A DNA stretch of 64,000 bases from Saccharothrix longispora (GTDB taxonomy: Bacteria > Actinomycetota > Actinomycetes > Mycobacteriales > Pseudonocardiaceae), in assembly GCF_030852425.1 (NCBI RefSeq), contig NZ_NSDM01000003.1:372001-436000 (forward strand), read 5' to 3'. The position numbers were made by a program, and so were the translations under genes. Positions 51,758 through 60,052 of the stretch are shown piece by piece. The first letter of the stretch is position 1. Each line of letters opens with the position of its first letter. The notes under the pieces were generated by a model, which was not told the DNA's origin, made no database searches, and saw only the letters and a list, made by a program, of their open reading frames with translations.

Positions 51758-52975
51758 CTACCGGGCGCGGGTGCCCTTGAGCGCGACCAGGTCCGACTCG
51801 AACAGGTCGGCCACCACGGCCAGGCCGCCGGGCGTCGCCGGGTCGGGCCGGGCGACGTAGGACTGGGTGCTCGACGGCCGCCCGGCCAGGGAGAACCGCA
51901 GCTGACCGGTGAGGCCGCGGGTGTCCACGGCGTTGGTGTCGGCGAACGCGCGCAGCACGCCGTCGCGGGTCAGGTCGCGCTCGGCGCACGCCTTCTCCAG
52001 GATCGCGGCGAACGCGACGCCGATGACGTAGCCGTGGTCCACCGAGCCGGTCGGCTCGACGTCGGGGAACTTCTCCCCGAACGCCGCCGCGACGTCGCGC
52101 GGACCGGGCGCGTCGGTGGCGAAGGGGGCGATCGGCGACACCACCAGCAGGCGTTCGGCGACGGCGTCGGCGGCCGGGGACTCCAGGATCATCGGGTCGT
52201 AGCCGACCGCGTTGACCAGGAACGGGACCTTCCAGCCGAGGTTCTCGGAGGTGGCGACGGCGAGGGCGGTCTGCTGCGGCGAGGTGCTGAGGAACACGGC
52301 CTTCGCGCCGGCCGCGCGCAGTTCGGCGATCTGGGCGGACACGTCGGCCGTCTCGGCGACGGACCGGGACACCAGCCGCATGCCCCAGTGCTCGGCGGCG
52401 AACCCGCTGCCCTCCAGGGCGTTGCGGCCGTAGTCGCTGTCCACGTGGACGTGGCCGACGGTGTCACCGGGCGCGATCGCACCGGACTGCCTGAGGTGGT
52501 CGAGGCCGTTGATCACGTCGAGGTCGTAGGTCGTGCCGACGACGACCATGTGCGGGTTGCCGAGCAGGCTCGCCGACCACGACGCCGGCGCGGCCAGGGC
52601 CCGGGTCTGCATCAGGTCCGGCTCGATGGCCTCCGTCATCGGCGCGCCGGTGACGTCGACGAACCCGAGCACCTCGGGCTCCAGCGCGAAATACCCCTCC
52701 AGCGCCCGGTTCACGTCGTAGCCGTGGTCCCGCTGCTTCAGCTCGACCTTCCGGCCGCAGATGCCGCCGCGCCCGTTCAGCTCGCCGAAGAACAGCTCGT
52801 AGCCCTTGATGCGGAGCAGCGACGTGGCCGAGAACGGGCCGGTCAGGTCGGTCAGCACGCCGAGCGAGATGGTCGTCCCGGTGACCCCCGGCCCGGTTCT
52901 CGGCTCGGGCTCGGGCTCGGCGCAACCGGCGGCGAGCAGTCCGAGCAGTGCGGTAGTGGCGATCAGGGTGCGCAC
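51758..52975 (-). CDS. Branched-chain-type ABC substrate-binding lipoprotein
   Basis: A 405-residue Leu/Ile/Val-type binding protein. A lipobox (LLAAGC) ends the signal peptide at about residue 17, and the mature part starts TISLGVLTDLTGPFSA, followed by VLGFVDVTGAP and SVDHGYVIGVAFAAILEKA. It is lipid-anchored and binds a small ligand; no permease or ATPase is adjacent, so it may be a sensor, or its transporter is elsewhere. GTG at 52975 follows GGAG by six bases. Confidence 0.9.
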   Translation of the reverse strand: MRTLIATTALLGLLAAGCAEPEPEPRTGPGVTGTTISLGVLTDLTGPFSATSLLRIKGYELFFGELNGRGGICGRKVELKQRDHGYDVNRALEGYFALEPEVLGFVDVTGAPMTEAIEPDLMQTRALAAPASWSASLLGNPHMVVVGTTYDLDVINGLDHLRQSGAIAPGDTVGHVHVDSDYGRNALEGSGFAAEHWGMRLVSRSVAETADVSAQIAELRAAGAKAVFLSTSPQQTALAVATSENLGWKVPFLVNAVGYDPMILESPAADAVAERLLVVSPIAPFATDAPGPRDVAAAFGEKFPDVEPTGSVDHGYVIGVAFAAILEKACAERDLTRDGVLRAFADTNAVDTRGLTGQLRFSLAGRPSSTQSYVARPDPATPGGLAVVADLFESDLVALKGTRAR

Positions 52976-53223
52976 CGGTGACTCCAATGTCAGGCCGCTC
53001 ACCGGTGGGAGCGTGGGCGGACCGGACCACCGGTGCCCGTGATTGTGCATACCGAACGGTCGGAATGTCGCTCGAAATTACCCGTGGTTCACTCGAACGG
53101 CGCAATAGCGAGCGCGTTCGTGGATGACGGCAACGCGTGCGGTGACGGCGACGCCCTGTCGCCGCGTGAACAGGACGTCGCGCACCCGCTCGCGCGAAGC
53201 CGCACCGGCCGGCCCCGGTCGCC

Positions 53224-53265
53224 GGGTCGGGCGGTCGCGGGGACGCGCCCGCGACCGCCCGACCC
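53224..53265 (-). terminator. 18-bp terminator after YCII-LuxR gene
   Basis: Perfect 18-bp stem (53224-53241 with 53248-53265), loop GACGCG. The rest of the ~300-base gap between 52976 and 53274 holds no gene. Confidence 0.85.
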
Positions 53266-53274
53266 GATCAGGAC

Positions 53275-53823
53275 CTACAGGTAGGAGCGCTGCCCCCACG
53301 GCATGGCGGCGGCCAACTGGGCGCGCCGGCCGATGTCCAGCTTGCGGTAGATGCGGGTGATGTGGAGCTCCACGGCCCGGGTCGACACCGAGAAGTGCTC
53401 GGCGATCTGCCGGTTCGTCATGCCCTCCAGCATCATCAGCGCGATCCGGTGCTCGTGCGGCGTCAGCGGCTCGCGGGAGCGCGAGTCCGCGGTCTGGCCG
53501 TCGCGCGGGCGGACGATGCCCGGCACCCGCTCGCCCTCCGGCAGCCCCAGCAGGACGTGCCACTGGCGGATGCGCACCTCGGCGATCGACTGCGAGCGCA
53601 CGTACGGGTCACCGCGCACCAGGTCCCGGGCGGCGGCGTCGTCCGGCACCTGCACGATCAGCAGGACGCCGGACCCGTCGGCCCACGGCCCGGTCCCGAC
53701 GAGCACGCCCTGCTCGGCGAGCGGGCGCCAGTATTCGCGGTGCGCGAGATGAATGGATCTCCGCACCTGTCGCGCATCGCGAAAAGTCAACTCAACGGCG
53801 AAGGCCACTGGACTGATCCCCAT
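53275..53823 (-). CDS. YCII-domain-LuxR HTH fusion regulator
   Basis: A ~182-residue protein. Residues 5-93 match the YCII-like fold (VAFAVELTFRDARQ, HLAHREYW, LVGTGPWADGSGVLLIVQVPD), with the His and Asp that YCII proteins use for catalysis or ligand contact. Residues ~118-178 are a LuxR/FixJ-type helix-turn-helix (LTPHEHRIALMMLEGMTNRQIAEHFSVSTRAVELHITRIYRKL split over the domain). YCII with a HTH is an uncommon pairing; I infer a small-molecule sensor. Start is uncertain: ATG 53823, GTG 53808 or GTG 53850. The upstream region is AT-rich. Confidence 0.8.
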   Translation of the reverse strand: MGISPVAFAVELTFRDARQVRRSIHLAHREYWRPLAEQGVLVGTGPWADGSGVLLIVQVPDDAAARDLVRGDPYVRSQSIAEVRIRQWHVLLGLPEGERVPGIVRPRDGQTADSRSREPLTPHEHRIALMMLEGMTNRQIAEHFSVSTRAVELHITRIYRKLDIGRRAQLAAAMPWGQRSYL

Positions 53824-53922
53824 TTCATTCAGCGGCACCAATATCGCCACACACTCAACTGCCGGCTTTAATGAGTGTCAAGTGAGACGCGTCACACCCA
53901 CGATACGGGAACCCGATGGCAC

Positions 53923-54390
53923 CTATAGCCGCTTTTCGAACCAGTGCTCCGCATAGCGGTCGTGGTTGAACGGCGCAACCTCCCGGTAACCGTGCCGGGC
54001 GTACAGCGCACGTGCTTCGACCAGGTCAGCGCGCGTGTCGAGACGGATCGAGGTGGCGCCGGACGAGACGGCGGACTCCTCCACGGCGGCCGGCAACGCC
54101 GCTCCCCCGCCGGTGCCCCGGGCCTCCGGGCGGACGTAACCCCGCTTCAACTCCGCAGTACCGGGGTTGACAAACCGGTATCCGGCGCACCCCTCGACCA
54201 CCGGCCCGCGCCCACCGGTGAAGAACACCGCCAGGTCGTCGGTCGGGTCCTCGGAGATGGCCAGGTCAACCTCCTGCGGGGTCGCCGGGCGGCCGTAGTG
54301 GCGGGCGATGATGTCGGCCAGGTAGTCCCGGATCACCGCCACGGCGACCGGGCTGTCCACCGACGCCGGCTGAACGGTCCATGAAGTCAC
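53923..54390 (-). CDS. GNAT acetyltransferase
   Basis: A 155-residue GNAT protein: LKRGYVRPEARGTGGGAALPAAV is motif A, where acetyl-CoA pyrophosphate binds (R-G-T-G-G-G), and SIRLDTRADLVEARALYARHGYREV is motif B. It probably acetylates a small molecule or protein amine. GTG start at 54390. It is divergent from the enoyl-CoA hydratase gene at 54467. Confidence 0.88.
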   Translation of the reverse strand: MTSWTVQPASVDSPVAVAVIRDYLADIIARHYGRPATPQEVDLAISEDPTDDLAVFFTGGRGPVVEGCAGYRFVNPGTAELKRGYVRPEARGTGGGAALPAAVEESAVSSGATSIRLDTRADLVEARALYARHGYREVAPFNHDRYAEHWFEKRL

Positions 54391-54466
54391 CGACAGATTT
54401 TCACCCCCGGTAGGCCATTCGGACACCCGGTTTTCCGCATTCCGGACGCGTGTAAAGTCCACGCCC

Positions 54467-55252
54467 GTGGCAGCGCAACAGGTCCGCCTGGAGCGGGACG
54501 CGGTCGACCTCGCCGTGCTCACCGTCGACGCCCCTCCGCTGAACCTCTACACCGACGGGTTGCACGACCTCCTGGAGGCCGCCGTCGAGGACCTGGAGGA
54601 GCGCCCCGCGAGGGCCCTGCTCATCCGGGCCGAGGGCCGGGTCGTCAGCGGCGGCGTGGACGTGAACCTGTTCGCGGCGCAGAAGACCCGGGCGCGGGCC
54701 AAGGCGCTGTTCGACGGGATGCTCGACCTGCCCGAGCGCATCGCCGCCCTGCCGTTCCCGACCGTGTTCGCCGCGCACGGCCTGTGCCTGACGTGGGCGT
54801 TCGAGGTGGCCGTGGCGTGCGACATCCTGCTGGCCGCCGAACGGGCGCGGTTCGGGCTGGTGGAGAAGGTCGTCGGTCTCACCCCGACCATGGGCGGCAC
54901 GCAGCGGCTGGCCGCGCGGGCGGGCGTGGGCCGGGCCAAGGAGCTGGTGATGACCGGCGACACCTACGACGCGGCCACGCTGGAGCGGTGGGGCGTGGTC
55001 AACCGGGTGCTGCCCGACGAGGGCTTCGACGACGCGGCGCTGGAGTTCACCCACGCCCTCGCCACGGGCCCCACGCGGGCGCACGCGGCCACCAAGCGGG
55101 TGCTGGCGCACTTCGAGAGCGGCGGCGTGGTGGAGGCCAACGAGCACATCACGTCCATCGCGGCCGAGCTGTTCGACACCGAGGACCTGCGCGGCGCCGT
55201 GCGGTCGTTCCTCGACCACGGACCGGGCAAGGCGACGTTCAGCGGTCGCTGA
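54467..55252 (+). CDS. Enoyl-CoA hydratase/isomerase family protein
   Basis: A 261-residue crotonase-fold protein with VVSGGVDVNLFAA (oxyanion loop), HGLCLTWAFEVAVACDILLAAE and FGLVEKVVGLTPTMGGTQRLAA; the first Glu typical of hydratases is replaced in the LCLTWAFE region, and a Glu is retained in FGLVEK. It is a different subgroup from the one at 40531. The 3' end overlaps a small minus-strand gene by 14 bases. Confidence 0.88.
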   Translation: MAAQQVRLERDAVDLAVLTVDAPPLNLYTDGLHDLLEAAVEDLEERPARALLIRAEGRVVSGGVDVNLFAAQKTRARAKALFDGMLDLPERIAALPFPTVFAAHGLCLTWAFEVAVACDILLAAERARFGLVEKVVGLTPTMGGTQRLAARAGVGRAKELVMTGDTYDAATLERWGVVNRVLPDEGFDDAALEFTHALATGPTRAHAATKRVLAHFESGGVVEANEHITSIAAELFDTEDLRGAVRSFLDHGPGKATFSGR

Positions 55253-55388
55253 TCCGCCGGGACTCCAGCCGGCGGGCGCCGTCGATCCGCGCCGGCAGGT
55301 CCAGGGCCGGCTCGTGCGGCGTCAGGCCCGACCTCACGGCGGGGCGGGGGTCGGGCTCGGCGGCCGGGGGCTGCTCCACGTCCGGCAT
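55239..55388 (-). CDS. Small hypothetical protein after the kinase
   Basis: A 49-residue open frame starting MPDVEQPPAAEPDPRPAV and ending ARRLESRRISDR. It lies 10 bases after the kinase stop on the same strand with no promoter between, so it would be co-transcribed. It is Pro-rich then basic, without membrane segment. No clear ribosome site. I do not recognise it. Confidence 0.45.
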   Translation of the reverse strand: MPDVEQPPAAEPDPRPAVRSGLTPHEPALDLPARIDGARRLESRRISDR

Positions 55389-55397
55389 CCCGGGGGG

Positions 55398-57020
55398 TCA
55401 CCGGGGGTCGTAGGCGGCCGATCCGTACCACGCGAGGGCCGAGCGCAGCTCCACGACGTCCCGGTCGCGGCGCTTGCGGTAGCGCTCGTGCGAGATCGGG
55501 TACACCCGCAGGCCGCCCTTGTGCACGGTGAAGCTGCTCCGGCCCAGCGTCTCCGGGGGCTTGGCGGCGCCGACGAGCCACACCACCAGCCACGGCCGGG
55601 CGTGGTGCGCCTCGACCTTGACCCGGGCGATGGCGTACCAGGGCAGGCGCCGGGTCTCCGCGCCGTTGGACAGCGTGAGGCCGTCCGGCCCCACGTCCAG
55701 GGTCAGCGCGGAGCTGGCCACGCCGATCAGCAGCCGGACCGCGGTCACCGCGAACAGCGCGAACGCGATGAACGCGGCCAGCCGGACCAGGTCGGGGGCG
55801 CCCGCCTTGGGGTCGGCGACCGCGGCGGTGACGATCGCGGCCAGCAGGTTCACCCCGGCCCAGCTGATCCCGGCCACCCGGGACGTCCTGAACCGCGAAC
55901 CGGTCGGCCGCACGTCACCGCGGTCCTGCTTGGCCGCCGCGACCCGCGTGGCGGGCACGACGGGCTTGCCGGGCACGACGGGCTTGCCGGGCACGACCGG
56001 TGCGGCGGGGCCGACCGGTGTCGCGGGGCCGAAGGGCGCCACGGGGGTGGCGGGGCCGGCGGGCGCCGCCTGCGCGACGCGGGTCGCGGGCTTCGCCGCC
56101 GGCGCGGGCGGCTCGTCCACCATGACGCGGGTGGGCGGCTTCGCGGGCAGCATGCTCAGCTCGGTGTGCCGCTGCTCCACCACGGAGCGGATGCGCGAGG
56201 GCAGCCACGACGGCTCGGCCGACGGCGGCCCGATCAGCTCCAGCAGCCCCGCCGGCGTCGGCCGCCGCTCGGGGTCGCGCTCCAGGCACGGCAGGATCAG
56301 CGGCACCAGCGACGGCGGCACCAGCGACAGGTCCGGGTCCTGGTGCACGACCCGGTAGACCAGCGCGGACGTGGCGCCCTCGCCGAACGGGCCGCTGCCG
56401 GTCGCCGCGTGGACGAGCACCGAGCCGAGGGCGAACACGTCGCTCTGCGTCGTGATCCGCTTGCCCACGACCTGCTCCGGCGACAGGTAGCCGGGCGTGC
56501 CGAACACGATGCCCGCCTCGGTCAGCGCGGAGTGCTCCAGCGCGCGGGCGATGCCGAAGTCGATGACGCGCGGCCCGTCGTCGGCCAGCAGCACGTTCGA
56601 CGGCTTGAGGTCGCGGTGCACGAGGCCCGCGCCGTGGATCGCGACCAGCGCCTCGGCCAGGCCGCCCGCGAGCCGCCGCACGGCGCGCTCGGGCAGCGGG
56701 CCGTGGTCCTGCACGGCCTGCTGGAGGCTCATGCCCGGGATGTACTCGGTGGCCATCCACGGGTGCTCGGCGTCCGGGTCGGCGTCCACGACGGTCGCGG
56801 TCCAGAAGCCGCCGACCGCGCGGGCCATCTCGACCTCGCGGCGGAACCGCTCGCGGAACTGGGGGTTGTCGGCCAGTTCGGAGCGGGCGACCTTGACCGC
56901 GATCGGCCGGCCACCGCGCGAGCGCGCCAGGTACACGGACCCCATCGCGCCGCGACCGAGCGCGGCGAGCAGCGCGTAGTCGCCGATCCGCGACGGGGCG
57001 TTCGGGGGCAGGGGCTGCAC
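55398..57020 (-). CDS. Ser/Thr protein kinase with C-terminal membrane domain
   Basis: A 540-residue Hanks-type kinase. GRGAMGSVYLAR (glycine loop), IAVKV (ATP Lys), HRDLKPSNVLL (catalytic loop), DFGIARAL and GTPGYLSPEQ are intact, so it should be active. Residues ~280-370 are a Pro/Ala/Val-rich linker with repeats of KPVVPG and ATPVAP type; two membrane helices follow and then a PH-like C-terminal domain (TLDVGPDGLTLSNGAETRRLPWYAIARVKVE) rather than PASTA repeats. GTG at 57020 gives the N-terminus VQPLPPNAPSRIG common in relatives; the mRNA may be leaderless. Targets unknown. Confidence 0.92.
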   Translation of the reverse strand: MQPLPPNAPSRIGDYALLAALGRGAMGSVYLARSRGGRPIAVKVARSELADNPQFRERFRREVEMARAVGGFWTATVVDADPDAEHPWMATEYIPGMSLQQAVQDHGPLPERAVRRLAGGLAEALVAIHGAGLVHRDLKPSNVLLADDGPRVIDFGIARALEHSALTEAGIVFGTPGYLSPEQVVGKRITTQSDVFALGSVLVHAATGSGPFGEGATSALVYRVVHQDPDLSLVPPSLVPLILPCLERDPERRPTPAGLLELIGPPSAEPSWLPSRIRSVVEQRHTELSMLPAKPPTRVMVDEPPAPAAKPATRVAQAAPAGPATPVAPFGPATPVGPAAPVVPGKPVVPGKPVVPATRVAAAKQDRGDVRPTGSRFRTSRVAGISWAGVNLLAAIVTAAVADPKAGAPDLVRLAAFIAFALFAVTAVRLLIGVASSALTLDVGPDGLTLSNGAETRRLPWYAIARVKVEAHHARPWLVVWLVGAAKPPETLGRSSFTVHKGGLRVYPISHERYRKRRDRDVVELRSALAWYGSAAYDPR

Positions 57021-57125
57021 GACACCCACACTAGAGGCGTTCGCGGCGGCCTTCAGCCATACGGGCCGGTTCGATACCGACGCCACACCGGCGCAACCCC
57101 GGCGCTCCCCGCCGCTTCGGGCCCC

Positions 57126-59177
57126 TCACCTGCCGCGTTGCTCCGCCAGCGCCACCAGTTCGGCCGCGCGGGACCGCCACGAGCGGGTCAGCACCGACTC
57201 GCGCAGCGCCGCGGCCGGCCGCGGTCCCCCGTCGGCGAGGGTGCGGCGCACGGCGTCGACGAACTCCGCGTGCGACCGGGCGGCGCGCACCCGGTCGGCG
57301 TAGCCGGCCAGCTCGGCGAAGTCCGTGCTGACCACCGGCAGGCCCAGCGCGAGGTACTCCTTGAGCTTGATCGGGTTCGAGTGCTTGATCCAGTTGTTGT
57401 CCTGCCACGGCATGATCGCCACGTCGAACGCCGACCCGTAGGCCGGGACCAGGTCGTAGGGGCGGAACCCGAGCCAGTGGACGTTGGGGTGCTCGTCGAA
57501 GCGCTCCATCGGGTGCGTCGCGTCGCCGATGAGCACCAGCGACGCGCCGGGCAGCTCGACGGCGAGGCGTTCGAGCAGGTCGAAGTCGACCACGAAGTCG
57601 TCGAGGGCCCCGAAGAACCCGATCCGCGGACCCGGGATCGCCCGCACGTCGTCCGGCCACTCGTGCTCGGGCCGCGCGGTGAAGTGGTCGACGTCCACGC
57701 CGTGGTCCAGGAAGTGGGCGCGCTCGCCGGTGCGCGGCGCCTCCTCGGCCATGAGGGCGTGGCTGACGTAGACGACGTGGTCGGCGTGCTCCAGGAGCCG
57801 GTGCTCCAGCGCCTCGATCGCGCCGCGGTCGGCCTCGGGGAAGTCGGAGTGCCGGTCGGAGCGGTTGAACACCAGGCTCCGCCTGCGCATCGGCGCGACC
57901 ACGTCCCACGCGGTCGGGATGGTGACCATGACCACCGGCGTGCGCAGGCGCAGGAACGCCGCCACGAGCCGCACCTGGGCCCGCACCAGCACGGCGTTGA
58001 CCGCGCGCAGGAACGGCGAGCCGTAGAACGGCAGCGGCAGCGGCGACATCACGTAGAAGTCCGGCTCGGGGCGGCGCACGAACTTCGCGACGCTGCGCAG
58101 CTTCCGCAGGATGCGGCGGGCCACGTGCGTGCTGTTGCCGCGGGTCGGCATGCGCATGCCGATGCTGTTGACCACCAGCACCCGGCGGTCCCGCGCGACC
58201 GACCGCATCAGCTGGAAGTCCGAGTGCGCCCGGTTGTGGTACCACCAGTCCTGCGCGGAGAAGCAGATCCAGCCGGGCCGGTCCCCCTCGCCGGGCCGGG
58301 CCGGCCACCGCCGCCAGCGCACCAGGTCCGCGACGGCGGTGCGGTGCTTGGCGTGCCGGGGCGCGCGCAGCAGCTCGTTGACCAGCACCGCGCACCACAT
58401 GGCGACCGCGGCCGGGCGGCCCCGGCGCTCGCGCACCATGCGCACCCGGTTCGTGGTGGCCATCGACCACAGCACGGGCGACGTGGACTGCTCGCCGCCC
58501 AGGTGCACGGCGTGCGCGCGGGGCTCGTAGCGGATCGCGAAGCCGCGCTCGCCCGCGCGGAGCATGTACTCCGTCTCCTCCGAGTACAGGAAGTACCGCT
58601 CCTCCAGCACGCCCGTCGCCTCGCGGGCCTCACGGGAGATCAGCCACGCGGCGCCGGTCGCCCAGTCCGCCGATCCGGCCGCGGCGTAGGCACGGGGGTC
58701 GACGACGAGCTCGCCGAGCGGGGCGTGCCGGCCGGCGCGGGTGCCGCCGAGGAACGCCTCGCCCAGCGCGCGCAGCGGGTTCGGCGCGCGCCGCAACGAC
58801 AGCTGCGGCTCGCCGTCGGGCCCGGTCAGGCGCGGCACCGCGATGCCGGTGCCGGGCAGCGCGAGGGCGGCCAGCAGGAACGCGACCGCCTCCGGGTGCA
58901 GGCGGATGTCCGGGTTGAGCACGAGCACGTCGCAGTCCGGCGCGGCGGCGAACCCGGCGTTCACGCCCGCCGCGAACCCGTCGTTGGCGGTGCGGGCGAC
59001 GACCCGCGCGTGCGGGGCGACCCGGCGCACGACGTCGAGCGTGTCGTCGGTGGAGGCGTTGTCCACCACCACGACCCGACTGTCCGGGACGGACTCCAGC
59101 GCGGTGGCGACGGAGGTGAGGCAGTCCCCCACCACGTCGGCGCTGTGGTAGGTCACGACGACCACGGCCAGCGGCAC
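57126..59177 (-). CDS. GT2-GT4 glycosyltransferase fusion
   Basis: A 683-residue fusion. Residues 1-~300 are a GT2 transferase (VPLAVVVVTYHSADVV, VVVDNASTDDTLDVV, VLVLNPDIRLHPEA, SEETEYMLRAGERG). Residues ~330-683 are a GT4-type GT-B domain (GWICFSAQDWWYHNRAHS, PRIGFFGALDDFVVDFDLL, SNPIKLKEYLALGLPVVST). GTG at 59177 follows GGGGGAG. It is coupled to the WecG-type gene, and both probably assemble one exopolysaccharide or teichoic-acid-like glycan on the cytoplasmic side of the membrane. Confidence 0.9.
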   Translation of the reverse strand: MPLAVVVVTYHSADVVGDCLTSVATALESVPDSRVVVVDNASTDDTLDVVRRVAPHARVVARTANDGFAAGVNAGFAAAPDCDVLVLNPDIRLHPEAVAFLLAALALPGTGIAVPRLTGPDGEPQLSLRRAPNPLRALGEAFLGGTRAGRHAPLGELVVDPRAYAAAGSADWATGAAWLISREAREATGVLEERYFLYSEETEYMLRAGERGFAIRYEPRAHAVHLGGEQSTSPVLWSMATTNRVRMVRERRGRPAAVAMWCAVLVNELLRAPRHAKHRTAVADLVRWRRWPARPGEGDRPGWICFSAQDWWYHNRAHSDFQLMRSVARDRRVLVVNSIGMRMPTRGNSTHVARRILRKLRSVAKFVRRPEPDFYVMSPLPLPFYGSPFLRAVNAVLVRAQVRLVAAFLRLRTPVVMVTIPTAWDVVAPMRRRSLVFNRSDRHSDFPEADRGAIEALEHRLLEHADHVVYVSHALMAEEAPRTGERAHFLDHGVDVDHFTARPEHEWPDDVRAIPGPRIGFFGALDDFVVDFDLLERLAVELPGASLVLIGDATHPMERFDEHPNVHWLGFRPYDLVPAYGSAFDVAIMPWQDNNWIKHSNPIKLKEYLALGLPVVSTDFAELAGYADRVRAARSHAEFVDAVRRTLADGGPRPAAALRESVLTRSWRSRAAELVALAEQRGR

Positions 59178-59179
59178 TT

Positions 59180-59962
59180 CTACTCCCCCGTGCGGCGGAA
59201 GCGGGTGCGCAGCGCGCCCCCGAGGAGGCGGAACGCGAACGGGAGGTCGTCGCGCAGGTAGCGCTTGGCGAGGCGGCGGGGTTCGAGGGCGAGGCGGTGC
59301 AACCACTCCGCGCCGACCTTCTGCACCACGCCGGAGGCGCGCTTGAACTCGCCCGCGGCCATCGGGATGCCCGCACCGCAGCCGAGGAACCAGGCGTCCG
59401 GGAGTTCGGCGCGCAGCAGGCGGATCAGGTTCTCCTGCTTGGGGAAGCCCAGGCCCACCATCACCAGGTCCGGTTTGGCCTCGACGACCCCGGCGACGGT
59501 CTCGGCGGTCAGGGCGTCGTCCCGCTCGAACCCGAACGGCGGTGAGCCCGTGCCCGCGACGCGCAGGCCGGGGTGGCGGGCGGTGAGCACGTCGGCGGCC
59601 TTCTCCGGCACGCCGGGGTTGCCGCCGAGCAGGTAGACCGAGCGGCCCTCCCGGGCCGCGGCGGCGGCGAGGGTGAACACCAGCGACGAGCCGGTGACGC
59701 GTTCGGGCACCGGGACGCCCGCGAGGCGACCGGCCCACACGACGGGCATGCCGTCCGCGACGACGACCTCGGACTCGGCGATCAGCGCGGCCAGTTCGGG
59801 TCTGCGGGTCGCGGCGCGCACGATGTCCACGTTGGCCGTGACGATCGCGCCGCCCGCGGACCGCCGCCACGCCTCGACCACGTGGTCGGCGAGACCGGAT
59901 TCGCTGACGGCCCACACGTCGACGGCGCCCACGCGGACGCGGGCCTGCGAGATGTCCGGCAT
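59180..59962 (-). CDS. WecG/TagA/CpsF-family glycosyltransferase
   Basis: A 260-residue GT26 protein: GAIVTANVDIVRAATRRPEL, VVVADGMPVVWAGRLAGVPVPERVTGSSL, VYLLGGNPGVPEKAADVL and VMVGLGFPKQENLI are the family blocks, with the Asp in VADGMP at the active site. It adds ManNAc-type sugars to a lipid-linked acceptor in teichoic acid or polysaccharide synthesis. It leads the operon with the GT2-GT4 fusion. Confidence 0.93.
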   Translation of the reverse strand: MPDISQARVRVGAVDVWAVSESGLADHVVEAWRRSAGGAIVTANVDIVRAATRRPELAALIAESEVVVADGMPVVWAGRLAGVPVPERVTGSSLVFTLAAAAAREGRSVYLLGGNPGVPEKAADVLTARHPGLRVAGTGSPPFGFERDDALTAETVAGVVEAKPDLVMVGLGFPKQENLIRLLRAELPDAWFLGCGAGIPMAAGEFKRASGVVQKVGAEWLHRLALEPRRLAKRYLRDDLPFAFRLLGGALRTRFRRTGE

Positions 59963-60052
59963 ACCCGCGTCATCGGCGGTGGCGCGGACCTCGTTACCGC
60001 CGTGGTGGGCGCCGGGCCGCCACTGGTCCGATCGCGGTAACGGTCACCGCCC

